A program made the translations under genes and the position numbers. Positions 53,530 through 62,087 of a DNA stretch of 64,000 nucleotides are shown here, one piece after another (position 1 is the stretch's first letter; every line of letters starts with the position of its first letter). Source of the DNA: Ralstonia wenshanensis (GTDB lineage: Bacteria > Pseudomonadota > Gammaproteobacteria > Burkholderiales > Burkholderiaceae); NCBI RefSeq assembly GCF_021173085.1, contig NZ_CP076413.1, positions 3,065,501 to 3,129,500 of the forward strand. The letters are read 5' to 3'. The notes beneath the pieces are model-generated. The model searched no databases and was not told the DNA's origin. It saw only the letters and a program-made list of their open reading frames with translations.

Positions 53530-54279
53530 ATGAGCAAGCAACTGGAAGGCAAGATCGCACTCATCACCGGCGGCAGCAGCGGCATCGGCCTTGGCGCCGC
53601 CAAGGAACTCGCAGCCCAGGGCGCGCGGGTGTTCATCACCGGCCGCCGTCAGGCGGAGCTGGATGCCGCCGTCGCAGAGATCGGCGCCGGCGCCACCGCA
53701 TTGCGCGCCGATGCATCGGTGCTGTCCGACCTCGACGCCGTCTATGCCCAGATCGCCAAGGTGGCCGGCAAGCTGGACATCCTATTTGCCAATGCCGGCG
53801 GCGGGGACATGATGCCGTTGGGCGCCATCACCGAAGAGCATTTCGACCGGATTTTCGGCACCAACGTGCGCGGCGTGCTGTTCACGGTGCAGAAGGCGCT
53901 GCCGCTGCTGACCGACGGCGCATCGATCATCCTCACGTCCTCCACGGTGTCCGTTCAGGGCACGGCCAACTTCAGCGTCTACAGCGCCAGCAAGGCCGCG
54001 GTGCGCAACTTCGCCCGCTCGTGGGTGATGGATCTGAAGGATCGCGGCATCCGCGTGAATGTGGTGAGCCCCGGCCCGATCCGCACGCCCGGCCTTGGCG
54101 GCCTGGCCTCGGATGAAACGCGCCAGGGCCTGTTCGACTACCTCGCTGCGCAAGTACCGCTGGGTCGCCTGGGCGAGCCGGCCGAAGTGGGCAAGGCCGT
54201 CGCGTTTCTTGCCTCGGATGCGGCAAGCTTTATCAATGGCATCGAGTTGTTTGTTGATGGCGGGATGGCGCAGGTTTGA
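53530..54279 (+). CDS. Short-chain dehydrogenase/reductase
   Basis: NAD(P)-dependent SDR, 249 residues: TGGSSGIG (13-20), NAGGGD, catalytic Ser in [20 protein letters not shown], and the C-terminal [16 protein letters not shown]. An Arg pair after beta-2 (TGRRQ) suggests NADPH. ATG 53530 has GGAGCACATC in front; an ATG four codons earlier is in frame. Likely target of the divergent LysR protein. Substrate unknown. Confidence 0.9.
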   Translation: MSKQLEGKIALITGGSSGIGLGAAKELAAQGARVFITGRRQAELDAAVAEIGAGATALRADASVLSDLDAVYAQIAKVAGKLDILFANAGGGDMMPLGAITEEHFDRIFGTNVRGVLFTVQKALPLLTDGASIILTSSTVSVQGTANFSVYSASKAAVRNFARSWVMDLKDRGIRVNVVSPGPIRTPGLGGLASDETRQGLFDYLAAQVPLGRLGEPAEVGKAVAFLASDAASFINGIELFVDGGMAQV

Positions 54280-54526
54280 GCGTCCGTAGCCGGAAGCGGC
54301 GACCAACTTCCAGGCCGCCGGTGTACACCTTGCAAAGCGAATGCTGAACAGCATGCAATGCGTGCGGGCAGCCAATCCTTGGCCAGGCACTTCTGGCACC
54401 TCATCGCAGTGGCCGGGCATGCTTTGATTGCTGTCGCCGGGCAGCATATTCTTATGCAGATGCACGGGAAGCGACTTTCAACAGGTTTGCCTTGGGCGCG
54501 CGAACCCGTTGCGATGAGGGCTTGGT

Positions 54527-55648
54527 ATGGATACCAACGCAGGCAGATTGCGAAGACTGGGAAGCGATGCAGCAATCGCTCACGTGCCCGTGGAGGAGCG
54601 TTATCGCACCTTGGTGGACGCGATACAGGACTATGCAATCTTCCTGTTGGATCCGACAGGTCACATCGCCAGTTGGAATGCCGGTGCCCAACGCATCAAG
54701 GGCTATCGCGCCGATGAAGTCATCGGCCAACACTTCTCGGTCTTCTATCCTGCCGAGGCAATTGCGCAGAACTATCCGAGCGAAGAGCTCAAGCGTGCCG
54801 CCGCGCTTGGCCGCTGGGAGGACGAGGGGTGGCGCATACGCAAAGACGGCTCGCGTTTCTGGGCCAACGTGGTGATCACCGCCCTGCGGGATGAAGACGG
54901 CGAGCTGATCGGCTTTGCCAAAGTCACCCGGGATCTCACCGAGCGTGAGCGGCTCAAGCAACTTGAATACGCGAGCGAGCTGGCATCCCGAGTGGAGGCC
55001 ACTCGCGAAGAAGAAAAGAAGCGCATTGCACGCGAGCTTCATGATGACCTCGGCCAGCAATTGACGGCGCTGAAGATGATCATCACCGGCTTGCTTGCCG
55101 ATGGAGGCACCACGCCAGAAGCCCAGGCGTATGCGCGCGAAAGAACTCAGACAATGAGCAGTGCCATCGACCATGCACTGGCGTCGGTCCGGCGTCTGGC
55201 CGCTGGGCTGCGGCCGACCATCCTCGACGACCTTGGGCTGCTCCCCGCGCTCGACTGGCTCGTGACCGACTTCGGCCAACATACCGGCCTGCGGGTCGCG
55301 CTGAATTGCAACACGCATGCGGTAGCGTTCAACGACACCGCCTCCACTGCGCTGTTCAGAATCGTGCAAGAGGGGCTGACCAATGTTGCCCGGCACGCGA
55401 CTTCGGCAACGGAAGTGGTGATCGATCTCCGATGCGACCGGTCCAGTTGCGAGCTGACGATTCGCAACGATGGCGCTGTTCTCACGCGCTCAACCGAACC
55501 GGCAGCCGGGCGGCCGCCGTCATCAGGTATCGCGGGCATTCGTGACCGCGTGCGCCGCCTGGGCGGGACTTTCACCGCAGGGCCGCAGCAACACGGCGGG
55601 TACCGCATCGAGCTTTCGATTCCGCGAAAAGCGGTTGAACTTGAATAG
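54527..55648 (+). CDS. PAS-domain sensor histidine kinase (HisKA_3 class)
   Basis: A 373-residue soluble kinase with no membrane helix: PAS/PAC domain about 25-140 (IFLLDPTGHIASWNAGAQRI), dimerisation/phospho-acceptor domain with His172 (RIARELHDDLGQQLTALK) and a HATPase_c domain (about 270-370; FRIVQEGLTNVARHA, GIAGIRDRVRRLGG). This is the NarX/DegS class which phosphorylates NarL-type regulators. There is no regulator gene next to it; the NarL-type gene at 44052-44750 is a possible partner. The PAS ligand is unknown; no heme-ligand His is evident. Confidence 0.9.
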   Translation: MDTNAGRLRRLGSDAAIAHVPVEERYRTLVDAIQDYAIFLLDPTGHIASWNAGAQRIKGYRADEVIGQHFSVFYPAEAIAQNYPSEELKRAAALGRWEDEGWRIRKDGSRFWANVVITALRDEDGELIGFAKVTRDLTERERLKQLEYASELASRVEATREEEKKRIARELHDDLGQQLTALKMIITGLLADGGTTPEAQAYARERTQTMSSAIDHALASVRRLAAGLRPTILDDLGLLPALDWLVTDFGQHTGLRVALNCNTHAVAFNDTASTALFRIVQEGLTNVARHATSATEVVIDLRCDRSSCELTIRNDGAVLTRSTEPAAGRPPSSGIAGIRDRVRRLGGTFTAGPQQHGGYRIELSIPRKAVELE

Positions 55649-55819
55649 AAAGCCCTGCTGGTGACGAGCGGCGCTTCGTCGCAGCGGTATTGGGCGCCGG
55701 GCAGGCACGCTTTGACGACGGAGTTGCCCACTCGGCGGTCTGCAATGTCATGGACTCACTGCCCGCTTCGTCATGCCGCAGCAACACGCTGCCTCCAGGC
55801 GGCTTTGGCGACGGCAGTG

Positions 55820-56359
55820 CTACTCGGGCTTTTCCGCGCCCATCGCGTGGTGATGCATTGAACCGGAGTCGTGCCCCGCCATGGCGTCATGGCCGTGATC
55901 GGCCAATTGGGCATCAAACCACTGGTGCAGCGCGGTAACCAGGCGACGCCGATCGCTCTGATAGATGATCTCGGCGCCGTTGGACAGCTCGCGATAGCTT
56001 ATTTTGAGCTCACCAGGCTTTGCTGCGCGCAGTGCCGCCAATCCGGGCATGGCATTGCCATGGATATGCTCCGGCCCTTCGAAGTCGCCGTCGGAGAATT
56101 GCCGAGCGATCATTGCCAGGTGCTGGCGGATCAGCGCAGCCTGGCTGGGATCGTCCCGCTTGGTCACGACCTGCTGGACACCGCCGTCGGCCGTCTTGGT
56201 AAAGATGTGGGTGGTTGCCGAGAGGGAAAATGGCATGACGTCCGCCCCCCGCTGAGCGACCTCCTGCTGCCGCGCCGGCGTGTCGGCAATCGCGGGGCAC
56301 GACAGTATTCCTGCCGTCAGCAATGCAGCGAGTAGATAAGCCACTGATGTGCGCGGCAT
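55820..56359 (-). CDS. Exported hypothetical protein with His-rich C-terminus
   Basis: A 179-residue periplasmic protein: signal peptide to about residue 26 (SCPAIA-DTP), a middle region with MPFSLSATTHIFTKTADGG and QVVTKRDDP, a GPEHIHGNAMPGLAAL segment, and a C-terminal tail with DHGHDAMAGHD and MHHHAMG that could bind metal ions. Homologues in metal-resistant beta-proteobacteria have sometimes been given the name aspartate carbamoyltransferase; nothing in the sequence supports that activity. Function unknown. Confidence 0.7.
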   Translation of the reverse strand: MPRTSVAYLLAALLTAGILSCPAIADTPARQQEVAQRGADVMPFSLSATTHIFTKTADGGVQQVVTKRDDPSQAALIRQHLAMIARQFSDGDFEGPEHIHGNAMPGLAALRAAKPGELKISYRELSNGAEIIYQSDRRRLVTALHQWFDAQLADHGHDAMAGHDSGSMHHHAMGAEKPE

Positions 56360-56596
56360 GAATGTCTCCCGTGTCGGATGCAGCGCAGTCTGGCGTTACC
56401 GTCTACCGCGCACTATGACTGGAATCATATCGTGCGGTTTGGTGCTGGCGACGCGCGTTTGTGACATTGCTGCGGCAGCCATCAGCGGTGGCGCAATGTT
56501 CGGCACCGCTCCCCGAGACCGTGCGGTAGCCAAACCGGAAGGCATTCATCGATCGGCGCTACCAGGCATCGATGCGCGGGATCAGGAGGGAACATC

Positions 56597-56812
56597 ATGG
56601 TGCGAACCGTCAGCGCTCGTCGTTCTGTGATCAAGGCCGCGACATATCGGATCGTGATCATGTGCCTGGACTTCGGCACGCTTTATCTGCTGACCGGTAC
56701 GGTTCACCTGGCAGTCGGTTTCATGATCGCCAGCAATATCTACACGTCGATCGCCTACTTTGCCCACGAACGCATATGGGCTCGCATCAAGTGGGGCGTC
56801 TTCGAAACGTAG
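56597..56812 (+). CDS. DUF2061 small membrane protein
   Basis: A 71-residue inner-membrane protein with two hydrophobic helices (about 16-36 and 38-56) and the DUF2061 pattern: SVIKAATYRIV at the start and YFAHERIWARIKWG at the end. Some members are fused to or encoded near sulfate-assimilation or stress genes; no function is established. ATG 56597 follows GGAGGGAACATC. Confidence 0.8.
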   Translation: MVRTVSARRSVIKAATYRIVIMCLDFGTLYLLTGTVHLAVGFMIASNIYTSIAYFAHERIWARIKWGVFET

Positions 56813-57118
56813 ATGAGCGGCCGTCCTTCGACAGAAGCAGAGAACAGCGACCGATCCGCATATACGAACCCCATGGGCAGTGCGACGCAGAATGCCCGCG
56901 CCGTCCGCACAGCGTGCAATAGTCGTCCATGACAATGACCTTTATCGAGAGCCGGGTGCCGACAGGTTCAGTATCGGAGGGGCGCCCGGCCGCCGCTATC
57001 AGGGGACGCCAATTGTCTTGTCCGGGCGTGCCCTTGTTTCTGTAGGTCAATCCCGCAGGCGCTGTCAGCGCAGGCTGACAGCTTCCGGCGCCGCCGATTG
57101 TCGTGCGTGCAGTGCTGC
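56813..57118. other. Intergenic stretch with one strong hairpin
   Basis: About 306 bases between the DUF2061 gene and the convergent permease gene. I see no convincing coding frame here. The only clear structure is the 9-bp inverted repeat listed at 57061-57082. Confidence 0.5.
57061..57082. terminator. 9-bp inverted repeat downstream of the permease gene
   Basis: GCTGTCAGC (57061-57069), GCAG, GCTGACAGC (57074-57082), perfect, 36 bases beyond the permease stop on the minus strand. No T-tract on either side; may work as a Rho-assisted end or protect the mRNA 3' end. Confidence 0.4.
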
Positions 57119-58489
57119 TCAGGCTCTGGAAGCCACCCAGATCTTTTTGCGGTTCAGCAGCAGCGGGATCACGCCGATGGCGATGCCGCCCATCCCGACG
57201 AGGTTGGTGACCCAGTCGAAGGTCGGGATGCTGTAGAGCGCGATGAAAAACAGGAAGAGCCCGCTCGCGACCGGCCAGATGACATGGGTGATGGCGACCC
57301 ACGGCCCCTGTGTCAGCACCTTGCGGTAATACCAGCCGCAGGCAAGCCCGGTAAGCCCGAGGTAGAAGCAGATCTGGAAGCCGATGGCGGTAATCGAATC
57401 CTGCAGGATGACGTTGATCGTTGGCAGATAAGACGACACGAACAGCAAGGCAAGCCCGGTAATCCAGATGAAGAAGATGGCGATGTGGGGCGTGCGCCAA
57501 ACAGGATGCAGTCGCGCATAGCGCGCGTGAAGTGCGCCGTCGCGGCTTTTGGCAAACAGCGTGCGCGTGAACTGCAACATCTGGGTTTCAACCGTTCCCA
57601 CCGTGCTCAGCAGTACCGCAACGATCGCGACGTAGCCCCAGGTCGGCCCAAACAACTTCTCTGCAATGGCGAAGATGATGTTCGTGTTGTAGTGCTGGAT
57701 CTCGGTGTCGGACAGTCCAAGCTGCGTAATGACGATGAAGATGAGAAAGAACGCCATCAAGAACACCATCGACCAGAACGCAGCCCGGCCGGGCGTGTGG
57801 TTGGCGTCCCGCGTCTCTTCGCTGAGGTTCATCGTCACGTCCCAGCCGTAAAAGAAGAAGATGGCCACCAACGCGCCGTTGGCGAACATCTGGGGCGTGA
57901 ACGTGAAGGGCCAGAACCAGACCCACGAGAACGGATGCGCTGGCGTATGCGGGAACACGATGAAACTCGCGACGATGATCACGAGCAGGATGATGCCCTC
58001 GACAATCGTCATCAGCACCTGCACGTAGCTGGTGAGCTTGATGCCCTTGACGACCACCGCGCTGACAACCGTGAGCCATGCCGCAGCGATCAGCGTCACG
58101 TAGTGCACGTTGTTCATCATGGGCCGATCAAAGATGAGCAGCGTGGCATTTGCCGCCGGAATCATCGCCGACACCATGAACACGCAGCACAGCACCAGAA
58201 GCGCCCAGCCGGCAAGGAAGCCGAGCGCACGCCCGAACACCATGCTCACCCACGAATATGAGGTGCCGGCGCTCGCCAGGGCGCGATTCATATTGATGAA
58301 CGCGTAGGCGATGCCAAACATGATCAACCCGCACACCAGAATGCTCGCCGGTGACTGCGTGCCAGCCGTCCCGATGATGGTGGAAGTCGTAATCTCGATG
58401 CTGTAGGCCGGTGCCGTGCCGGCAATGCCCATGATCACCGATTCGACGACGCCCAGGGAATCGGCATTGAGCTTGGCTGGTTGGTCCAT
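57119..58489 (-). CDS. APC-superfamily amino acid permease
   Basis: A 456-residue inner-membrane transporter with about 12 helices. The N-terminus MDQPAKLNADSLGVVESVIMG and GTAPAYSIEIT helix-1 motif fit the APC (amino acid-polyamine-organocation) family; YGWDVTMNLSEETRDANHTPGRA in the helix 6-7 region (split) is characteristic of the branch close to putrescine/ethanolamine/amino acid importers. The substrate is not determined. ATG 58489 is used; upstream frame is Arg/Pro-rich and unlikely. It is monocistronic. Confidence 0.88.
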   Translation of the reverse strand: MDQPAKLNADSLGVVESVIMGIAGTAPAYSIEITTSTIIGTAGTQSPASILVCGLIMFGIAYAFINMNRALASAGTSYSWVSMVFGRALGFLAGWALLVLCCVFMVSAMIPAANATLLIFDRPMMNNVHYVTLIAAAWLTVVSAVVVKGIKLTSYVQVLMTIVEGIILLVIIVASFIVFPHTPAHPFSWVWFWPFTFTPQMFANGALVAIFFFYGWDVTMNLSEETRDANHTPGRAAFWSMVFLMAFFLIFIVITQLGLSDTEIQHYNTNIIFAIAEKLFGPTWGYVAIVAVLLSTVGTVETQMLQFTRTLFAKSRDGALHARYARLHPVWRTPHIAIFFIWITGLALLFVSSYLPTINVILQDSITAIGFQICFYLGLTGLACGWYYRKVLTQGPWVAITHVIWPVASGLFLFFIALYSIPTFDWVTNLVGMGGIAIGVIPLLLNRKKIWVASRA

Positions 58490-58672
58490 GGGGGTAGGCG
58501 ACTCCGGGTCGACATTGGGCAATAGACCGATTTTTACCCTGTGCCGGATGTGCCGGCAATAGGGGCCTCTCTGGACCGGGCCAGTGCTTGGGCGGGGGCT
58601 GGCAAGCCTTTGGCGATAGGGCGACGTAGCACGCGTTTGCGCGTGTGTTCTTCGTCCAGCACCCAATGGCCT

Positions 58673-58700
58673 CTTGAAATTTCTCCTTGCTTCCTTATTT
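58673..58700 (+). promoter_or_regulatory. Sigma-32-like heat-shock promoter of the hsp20 pair
   Basis: CTTGAAA (58673-58679) is a perfect sigma-32 -35 element; 13 bases later CCTTATTT (58693-58700) is a partial match to the CCCCATnT -10. It would give a leader of about 125 nucleotides. Confidence 0.45.
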
Positions 58701-58812
58701 TAGGTGTCGTCAATGCAGTCGCGGTTTTCGCGCTGCGTGTTTCGATTTGTTTGTCAGTGGCCCGCCACGGACCGATGAACTGGAGCGCGTAGTTCGGTTC
58801 AGTCTCCGTGCG

Positions 58813-58827
58813 GGCCCTTCAGGAGCC
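58813..58827 (+). promoter_or_regulatory. Possible thermosensor hairpin over the hsp20 ribosome binding site
   Basis: GGCCCTTCAGGAGCC can fold so that GGC pairs with GCC and CT with GG around a three-base loop, covering AGGAG. Just upstream CTCC (58804-58807) is an alternative anti-Shine-Dalgarno. Imperfect pairing of this kind is seen in ROSE-type RNA thermometers of small heat-shock genes. Confidence 0.3.
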
Positions 58828-58831
58828 AGCC

Positions 58832-59275
58832 ATGAGCGATCTGTTTTTTGGCACCGATCTGCTGGGCGAATTCGATCGCCTGCAACGGCAGATGGCCACT
58901 CTTTTTGCGGGGGCACCCGCAAGCCTGCGCGCCACGCGCCTCGGCACTTTTCCTCCCGTCAACATTGGCAGCACCGATGACTCGGTCGAGATCGTCGCGT
59001 TCGCCCCGGGGCTCGACCCCGCGCAGATCGATGTCTCGATCGACAAGGGGCTGCTGACCATCAGCGGCGAGCGCAAGCGCCCCGATTTCCAGCTCACCGA
59101 AGAGACGCGCGTGTATGCCGACGAGCGCTTCACGGGCGCCTTCCGCCGTGTGATTGAGCTGCCACAGGACGTCGACCCCGACAAAGTCAGCGCGCGGTAC
59201 GTCAACGGCTGCCTGACCATCAGCGTCGGCAAGTCGGAGGCATCGAAGCCGCGTCAGATCACGGTGCAAGGCTGA
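58832..59275 (+). CDS. Small heat-shock protein, Hsp20/alpha-crystallin family
   Basis: ATP-independent holdase, 147 residues. The alpha-crystallin domain spans about 40-135 with PPVNIGSTDDSVEIVAFAPG, the GxLTIxGER strand (GLLTISGERKR) and the FRRVIELPQDVDPDKVSARY and NGCLTIS motif. N-terminal amphipathic region FFGTDLLGEFDRLQRQM. Start ATG 58832 with AGGAGCCAGCC. The next gene, 33 bases on, is a second Hsp20, so they probably form one operon with mixed-oligomer products. Confidence 0.95.
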   Translation: MSDLFFGTDLLGEFDRLQRQMATLFAGAPASLRATRLGTFPPVNIGSTDDSVEIVAFAPGLDPAQIDVSIDKGLLTISGERKRPDFQLTEETRVYADERFTGAFRRVIELPQDVDPDKVSARYVNGCLTISVGKSEASKPRQITVQG

Positions 59276-59308
59276 ACCGCGCCCGGCACAAGCATGAAGG
59301 AGCACATC

Positions 59309-59728
59309 ATGAACGACACCACCCAATTGGCGACCCATGCACAGCCCGGCAACGCCGCGGCTGCAAAGCAGATGGCTGAACAGGCGGCCGCCCGGCAGAC
59401 TCACATGGCGCCCCCGGTCGACATCTTCGAGAACCGCCAGGGCATCACGCTATATGCAGACCTGCCAGGCGTGCCGCGCGAGAAGCTTGATATTCGCGTG
59501 CAGGACGGCACGCTCACCGTCGATGCCGAATTGATGGTGCCCACACCGGCGGGGCTGCGGCTGCAACACGGCGAAGTTCGGCACCCGCATTTCTCGCGCA
59601 CCTTTGTGCTGAGCCCCGACTTCGACGCTTCGCGCATCGATGCGCAGTTGCGCGACGGGGTTCTCAAGCTGACGATCCCGCGCCGCGACGAAGCCAAGCC
59701 GCGGCGTATCGAGGTGCAGGCCGGCTGA
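59309..59728 (+). CDS. Second small heat-shock protein, Hsp20 family
   Basis: A 139-residue alpha-crystallin-domain protein. The domain begins at APPVDIFENRQGITLYADLPGV (split in two strands) and has DGTLTVDAEL, HPHFSRTFVLSPDFDASRID and DGVLKLTIPRRDEAKPRRI. It has a long Gln/Ala-rich N-terminus. ATG 59309 is chosen because GGAGCACATC precedes it; an ATG five codons earlier is in frame. It differs clearly from its neighbour, so the pair is two paralogues of different branches and not a recent duplication. Confidence 0.93.
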   Translation: MNDTTQLATHAQPGNAAAAKQMAEQAAARQTHMAPPVDIFENRQGITLYADLPGVPREKLDIRVQDGTLTVDAELMVPTPAGLRLQHGEVRHPHFSRTFVLSPDFDASRIDAQLRDGVLKLTIPRRDEAKPRRIEVQAG

Positions 59729-59758
59729 CCACATCACCGGCCGTTGTTTGCCTTGCAA

Positions 59759-59783
59759 GCGGGCGCGCTACTTGCGCGCCCGC
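59759..59783. terminator. Strong G+C-rich hairpin after the hsp20 pair
   Basis: GCGGGCGCGC (59759-59768), TACTT, GCGCGCCCGC (59774-59783): a perfect 10-bp stem, 31 bases after the second hsp20 stop. There is no T-tract, but the stem strength and location suggest a terminator or 3'-end stabiliser. Confidence 0.5.
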
Positions 59784-59876
59784 GCATCTGGCACGGTGCT
59801 CTCGGGCAATCGTTGTTTGTCACCAGGAGACAAAAACGTAGCTCCCATCCGGCACTGAACAATTCATAGAAAAATA

Positions 59877-59907
59877 GCTTGCAATTCAGTAGCGCACTAT
59901 CTATATT
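59877..59907. promoter_or_regulatory. OhrR operator copy 1 (upstream of ohrR)
   Basis: Starts GCTTGCAATT and contains TAGCGCACTA. It matches the reverse complement of the element at 60427-60456 over about 30 bases with few differences, including GCTTGC, ATT and the TAGCG core. It ends 8 bases before the ohrR start. Confidence 0.65.
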
Positions 59908-59914
59908 TGCGTTC

Positions 59915-60376
59915 ATGAACACACGCAAGCCCTCCTCCGCACGCCGCGACCTCGCCCTGGACGAGCAGCTCTGCTTTGCCCTGTACTCGACCATGATCGG
60001 GATTAACAAGGCGTACCGGCCGCTGCTCAAGGCGCTGGACCTGACGTACTCGCAGTACCTCGTCATGCTGGTGCTGTGGGAACAGGATGCGCAAACGGTG
60101 TCGCAGATCGGTGAGCGGCTGTTCCTCGACTCCGCCACGCTCACCCCGCTGCTGAAGCGGCTGGAAGCATCCGGGCTGATCGAGCGACAACGCTCGGCCG
60201 AGGACGAGCGGCGCGTGATCATCTCGCTCACGGCGGCCGGCAAGGCGCTGGAGAAGCGGGCCGAGAAAGTGCCGGCATGCATGGCTACGGCCATGGAGTG
60301 TGCGCCCGGCGAGTTGGAAGAGTTGCGCACACAGTTGAATGCATTGCGAGGACGGCTCTTCAAGAACGCCGCCTGA
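59915..60376 (+). CDS. ohrR: OhrR-type MarR family regulator of organic hydroperoxide response
   Basis: A 153-residue MarR-family repressor. The redox-sensing Cys20 lies in LDEQLCFALYS, the exact OhrR motif; Tyr residues in NKAYRPLLKALDLTYSQYLV, which bond to the oxidised Cys, are present. Further Cys at 122 and 129 fit a 2-Cys OhrR. DNA-binding region TVSQIGERLFLDSATLTPLL and wing RQRSAEDERRVIIS. ohr follows 141 bp downstream on the same strand, and each gene has a copy of the same operator. ATG 59915. Confidence 0.93.
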   Translation: MNTRKPSSARRDLALDEQLCFALYSTMIGINKAYRPLLKALDLTYSQYLVMLVLWEQDAQTVSQIGERLFLDSATLTPLLKRLEASGLIERQRSAEDERRVIISLTAAGKALEKRAEKVPACMATAMECAPGELEELRTQLNALRGRLFKNAA

Positions 60377-60426
60377 GCACACACGTATCGCCGACGGGCG
60401 CCTGACCGCGTCCGTTTTTTTAAACC

Positions 60427-60456
60427 AATTAAGTAGCACGCTATTTAATAGCAAGC
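60427..60456. promoter_or_regulatory. OhrR operator copy 2 (upstream of ohr)
   Basis: On the minus strand: GCTTGC, ATTAA, ATAGCGTGCTA, CTTAATT. It is itself a good dyad (ATTAA/TTAAT around TAGC-GT-GCTA) and is the inverted counterpart of the element before ohrR. It lies 61 bases before the ohr start. Confidence 0.65.
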
Positions 60457-60517
60457 AATGCGGCACGGCCTCGACAGCCGATGCACGCACCTCAACCCCT
60501 CCCTAAGGAGAATCACC

Positions 60518-60943
60518 ATGTCGATCGAAAACGTCCTCTACCGTGCCAATGCTCGTGCCACCGGCGGCCGCGATGGCCGCGCCATCACCGACGATGGCCG
60601 GCTCGAAGTCCGGCTGACCACGCCCGCCGAACTGGGCGGTGCAGGCGGCGAAGGGACCAACCCGGAGCAGCTGTTCGCGGCCGGCTACAGCGCGTGTTTC
60701 CTCGGTGCAATGAAGTTTGTTGGTGCGCGCGACAAGATCCGCGTGCCGGCGGATGTGTCCGTGCAGGGCAGCGTTGGCATCGGTGCCATTCCGAACGGCT
60801 TTGGCATTGAAGTGGACCTGAAGATCAGCCTGCCCGGCATGGACCGCGCCGAAGCGCAAACGCTGATCGACCGCGCGCACATCGTCTGCCCGTATTCCAA
60901 CGCCACGCGCGGCAACATCGACGTGCGCCTGAGCCTCATCTGA
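60518..60943 (+). CDS. ohr: Organic hydroperoxide resistance protein Ohr
   Basis: Thiol peroxidase that reduces fatty-acid and other organic hydroperoxides with lipoyl proteins as reductant. 141 residues, typical. Both catalytic cysteines are present: Cys60 in AAGYSACFLGAM and Cys124 in HIVCPYSNATRGN; the catalytic Arg is in TGGRDG. Shine-Dalgarno TAAGGAGAATCACC. Preceded by ohrR and a copy of its operator. Confidence 0.96.
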   Translation: MSIENVLYRANARATGGRDGRAITDDGRLEVRLTTPAELGGAGGEGTNPEQLFAAGYSACFLGAMKFVGARDKIRVPADVSVQGSVGIGAIPNGFGIEVDLKISLPGMDRAEAQTLIDRAHIVCPYSNATRGNIDVRLSLI

Positions 60944-60994
60944 CCCGCACGTCCATTCACACCATTCCCCAACCAACCGATTGGAAGCACTGCC

Positions 60995-62014
60995 ATGAAC
61001 CGCATCACCAAATTTGCCGCCGGCACCCTGCTCTCTTTGGCAGCAAGCGTCGCCCTTGCTGCGGGCAGCCCCGGCGTGGAGCGCAACACCCAGGCGTTCC
61101 TCGACGCCCTGGCCGCTGGTGGCGGAAAGCCGCTGGAGACGCTGTCACCCGCCGATGCGCGCGCCGTGCTGGTGGGAGCGCAAGCCGCAGCAAAGGTGTC
61201 GCTGCCGCCCGCTGACGTCAGCCAGAAAACCATCACCATGGATGGCAAGCCGATCAGCCTGACCATCGTGCGCCCGGCCGGCGCGAAAGGTACGTTACCC
61301 GGCTTCATCTTCGTTCACGGCGGGGGCTGGGTGCTGGGGGACTTCCCCACGCACGAGCGCTTTGTGCGCGACCTGGTGGCCGACTCCGGCGCCGTCGCCG
61401 TCTTCGTCAACTACACACCGTCGCCCGAGGCGCGTTATCCGGTGGCAATCAACCAGATCTACGCCGCCACCAAATGGGTGGCAGAAAACGGCGCGCAGAT
61501 CGGCGTAGACGGCAAGCGGCTGGCCATTGCGGGCAACAGCGTGGGCGGCAACATGGCGACCGTGGTGGCGCTGATGGCCAAGGCGCACGGCACGCCCGCA
61601 CTGCGCGCGCAAGTGCTGTTCTGGCCGGTCACGAATGCCAGCTTCGAGAACGCTTCGTACGACGAATTTGCGCAGGGGCACTTCCTGACGAAGCCGATGA
61701 TGCAGTGGTTCTGGAACGCCTACACGACCGACCCGGTGCAGCGTCAGGAGATCTACGCATCGCCGCTGCTGGCGACGCCCGATCAGTTGAAGGGGCTACC
61801 GCCCACGCTGGTGATCACGGCCGAAAAGGATGTGTTGCGCGATGAGGGCGAAGCCTACGCACGCAAGCTCGATGCAGCGGGCGTGGATGTGACCGCCACG
61901 CGCTACAACGGCATGATCCACGACTTCGGCTTGCTCAATGCGCTGGCCGGCGTGCCGGCAACACGTGCAGCGCTGCATCAAGCCAGCGAAGAACTGAAGG
62001 CGCGGTTGAAGTAA
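60995..62014 (+). CDS. Exported alpha/beta hydrolase of the HSL (type IV lipase/esterase) family
   Basis: A 339-residue esterase with a signal peptide (to about 23, SVALA-AG). Oxyanion motif HGGGW (108-112), nucleophile Ser182 in GNSVGGN, acid in ITAEKDVLRDEG and His in MIHDFG, the classical HSL triad. It begins 51 bases after ohr on the same strand. Such ohr-linked exported hydrolases occur in other proteobacteria and are induced by hydroperoxides with ohr; the substrate is unknown. Confidence 0.88.
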   Translation: MNRITKFAAGTLLSLAASVALAAGSPGVERNTQAFLDALAAGGGKPLETLSPADARAVLVGAQAAAKVSLPPADVSQKTITMDGKPISLTIVRPAGAKGTLPGFIFVHGGGWVLGDFPTHERFVRDLVADSGAVAVFVNYTPSPEARYPVAINQIYAATKWVAENGAQIGVDGKRLAIAGNSVGGNMATVVALMAKAHGTPALRAQVLFWPVTNASFENASYDEFAQGHFLTKPMMQWFWNAYTTDPVQRQEIYASPLLATPDQLKGLPPTLVITAEKDVLRDEGEAYARKLDAAGVDVTATRYNGMIHDFGLLNALAGVPATRAALHQASEELKARLK

Positions 62015-62087
62015 TCGGCTGGGCGGGTTGTCACCGCCTATGCCTCATCGCAAACGCCGAGGAACAGCGCGTAGGCGGGCTCACAGC

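Larger units (their letters stand above)
58490..58831. other. Intergenic region between permease and hsp20 genes
   Basis: About 342 bases with no supported gene. It holds the permease promoter on the minus strand and the heat-shock-type promoter and leader of the hsp20 gene. A small dyad TGCCGG-ATGTG-CCGGCA lies at 58543-58559. Confidence 0.5.

Noticed and set aside
57098-58261. A 387-codon plus-strand frame opposite the permease
   Set aside because: Very rich in His, Asp and Gln, typical of the complement of a hydrophobic membrane-protein gene.
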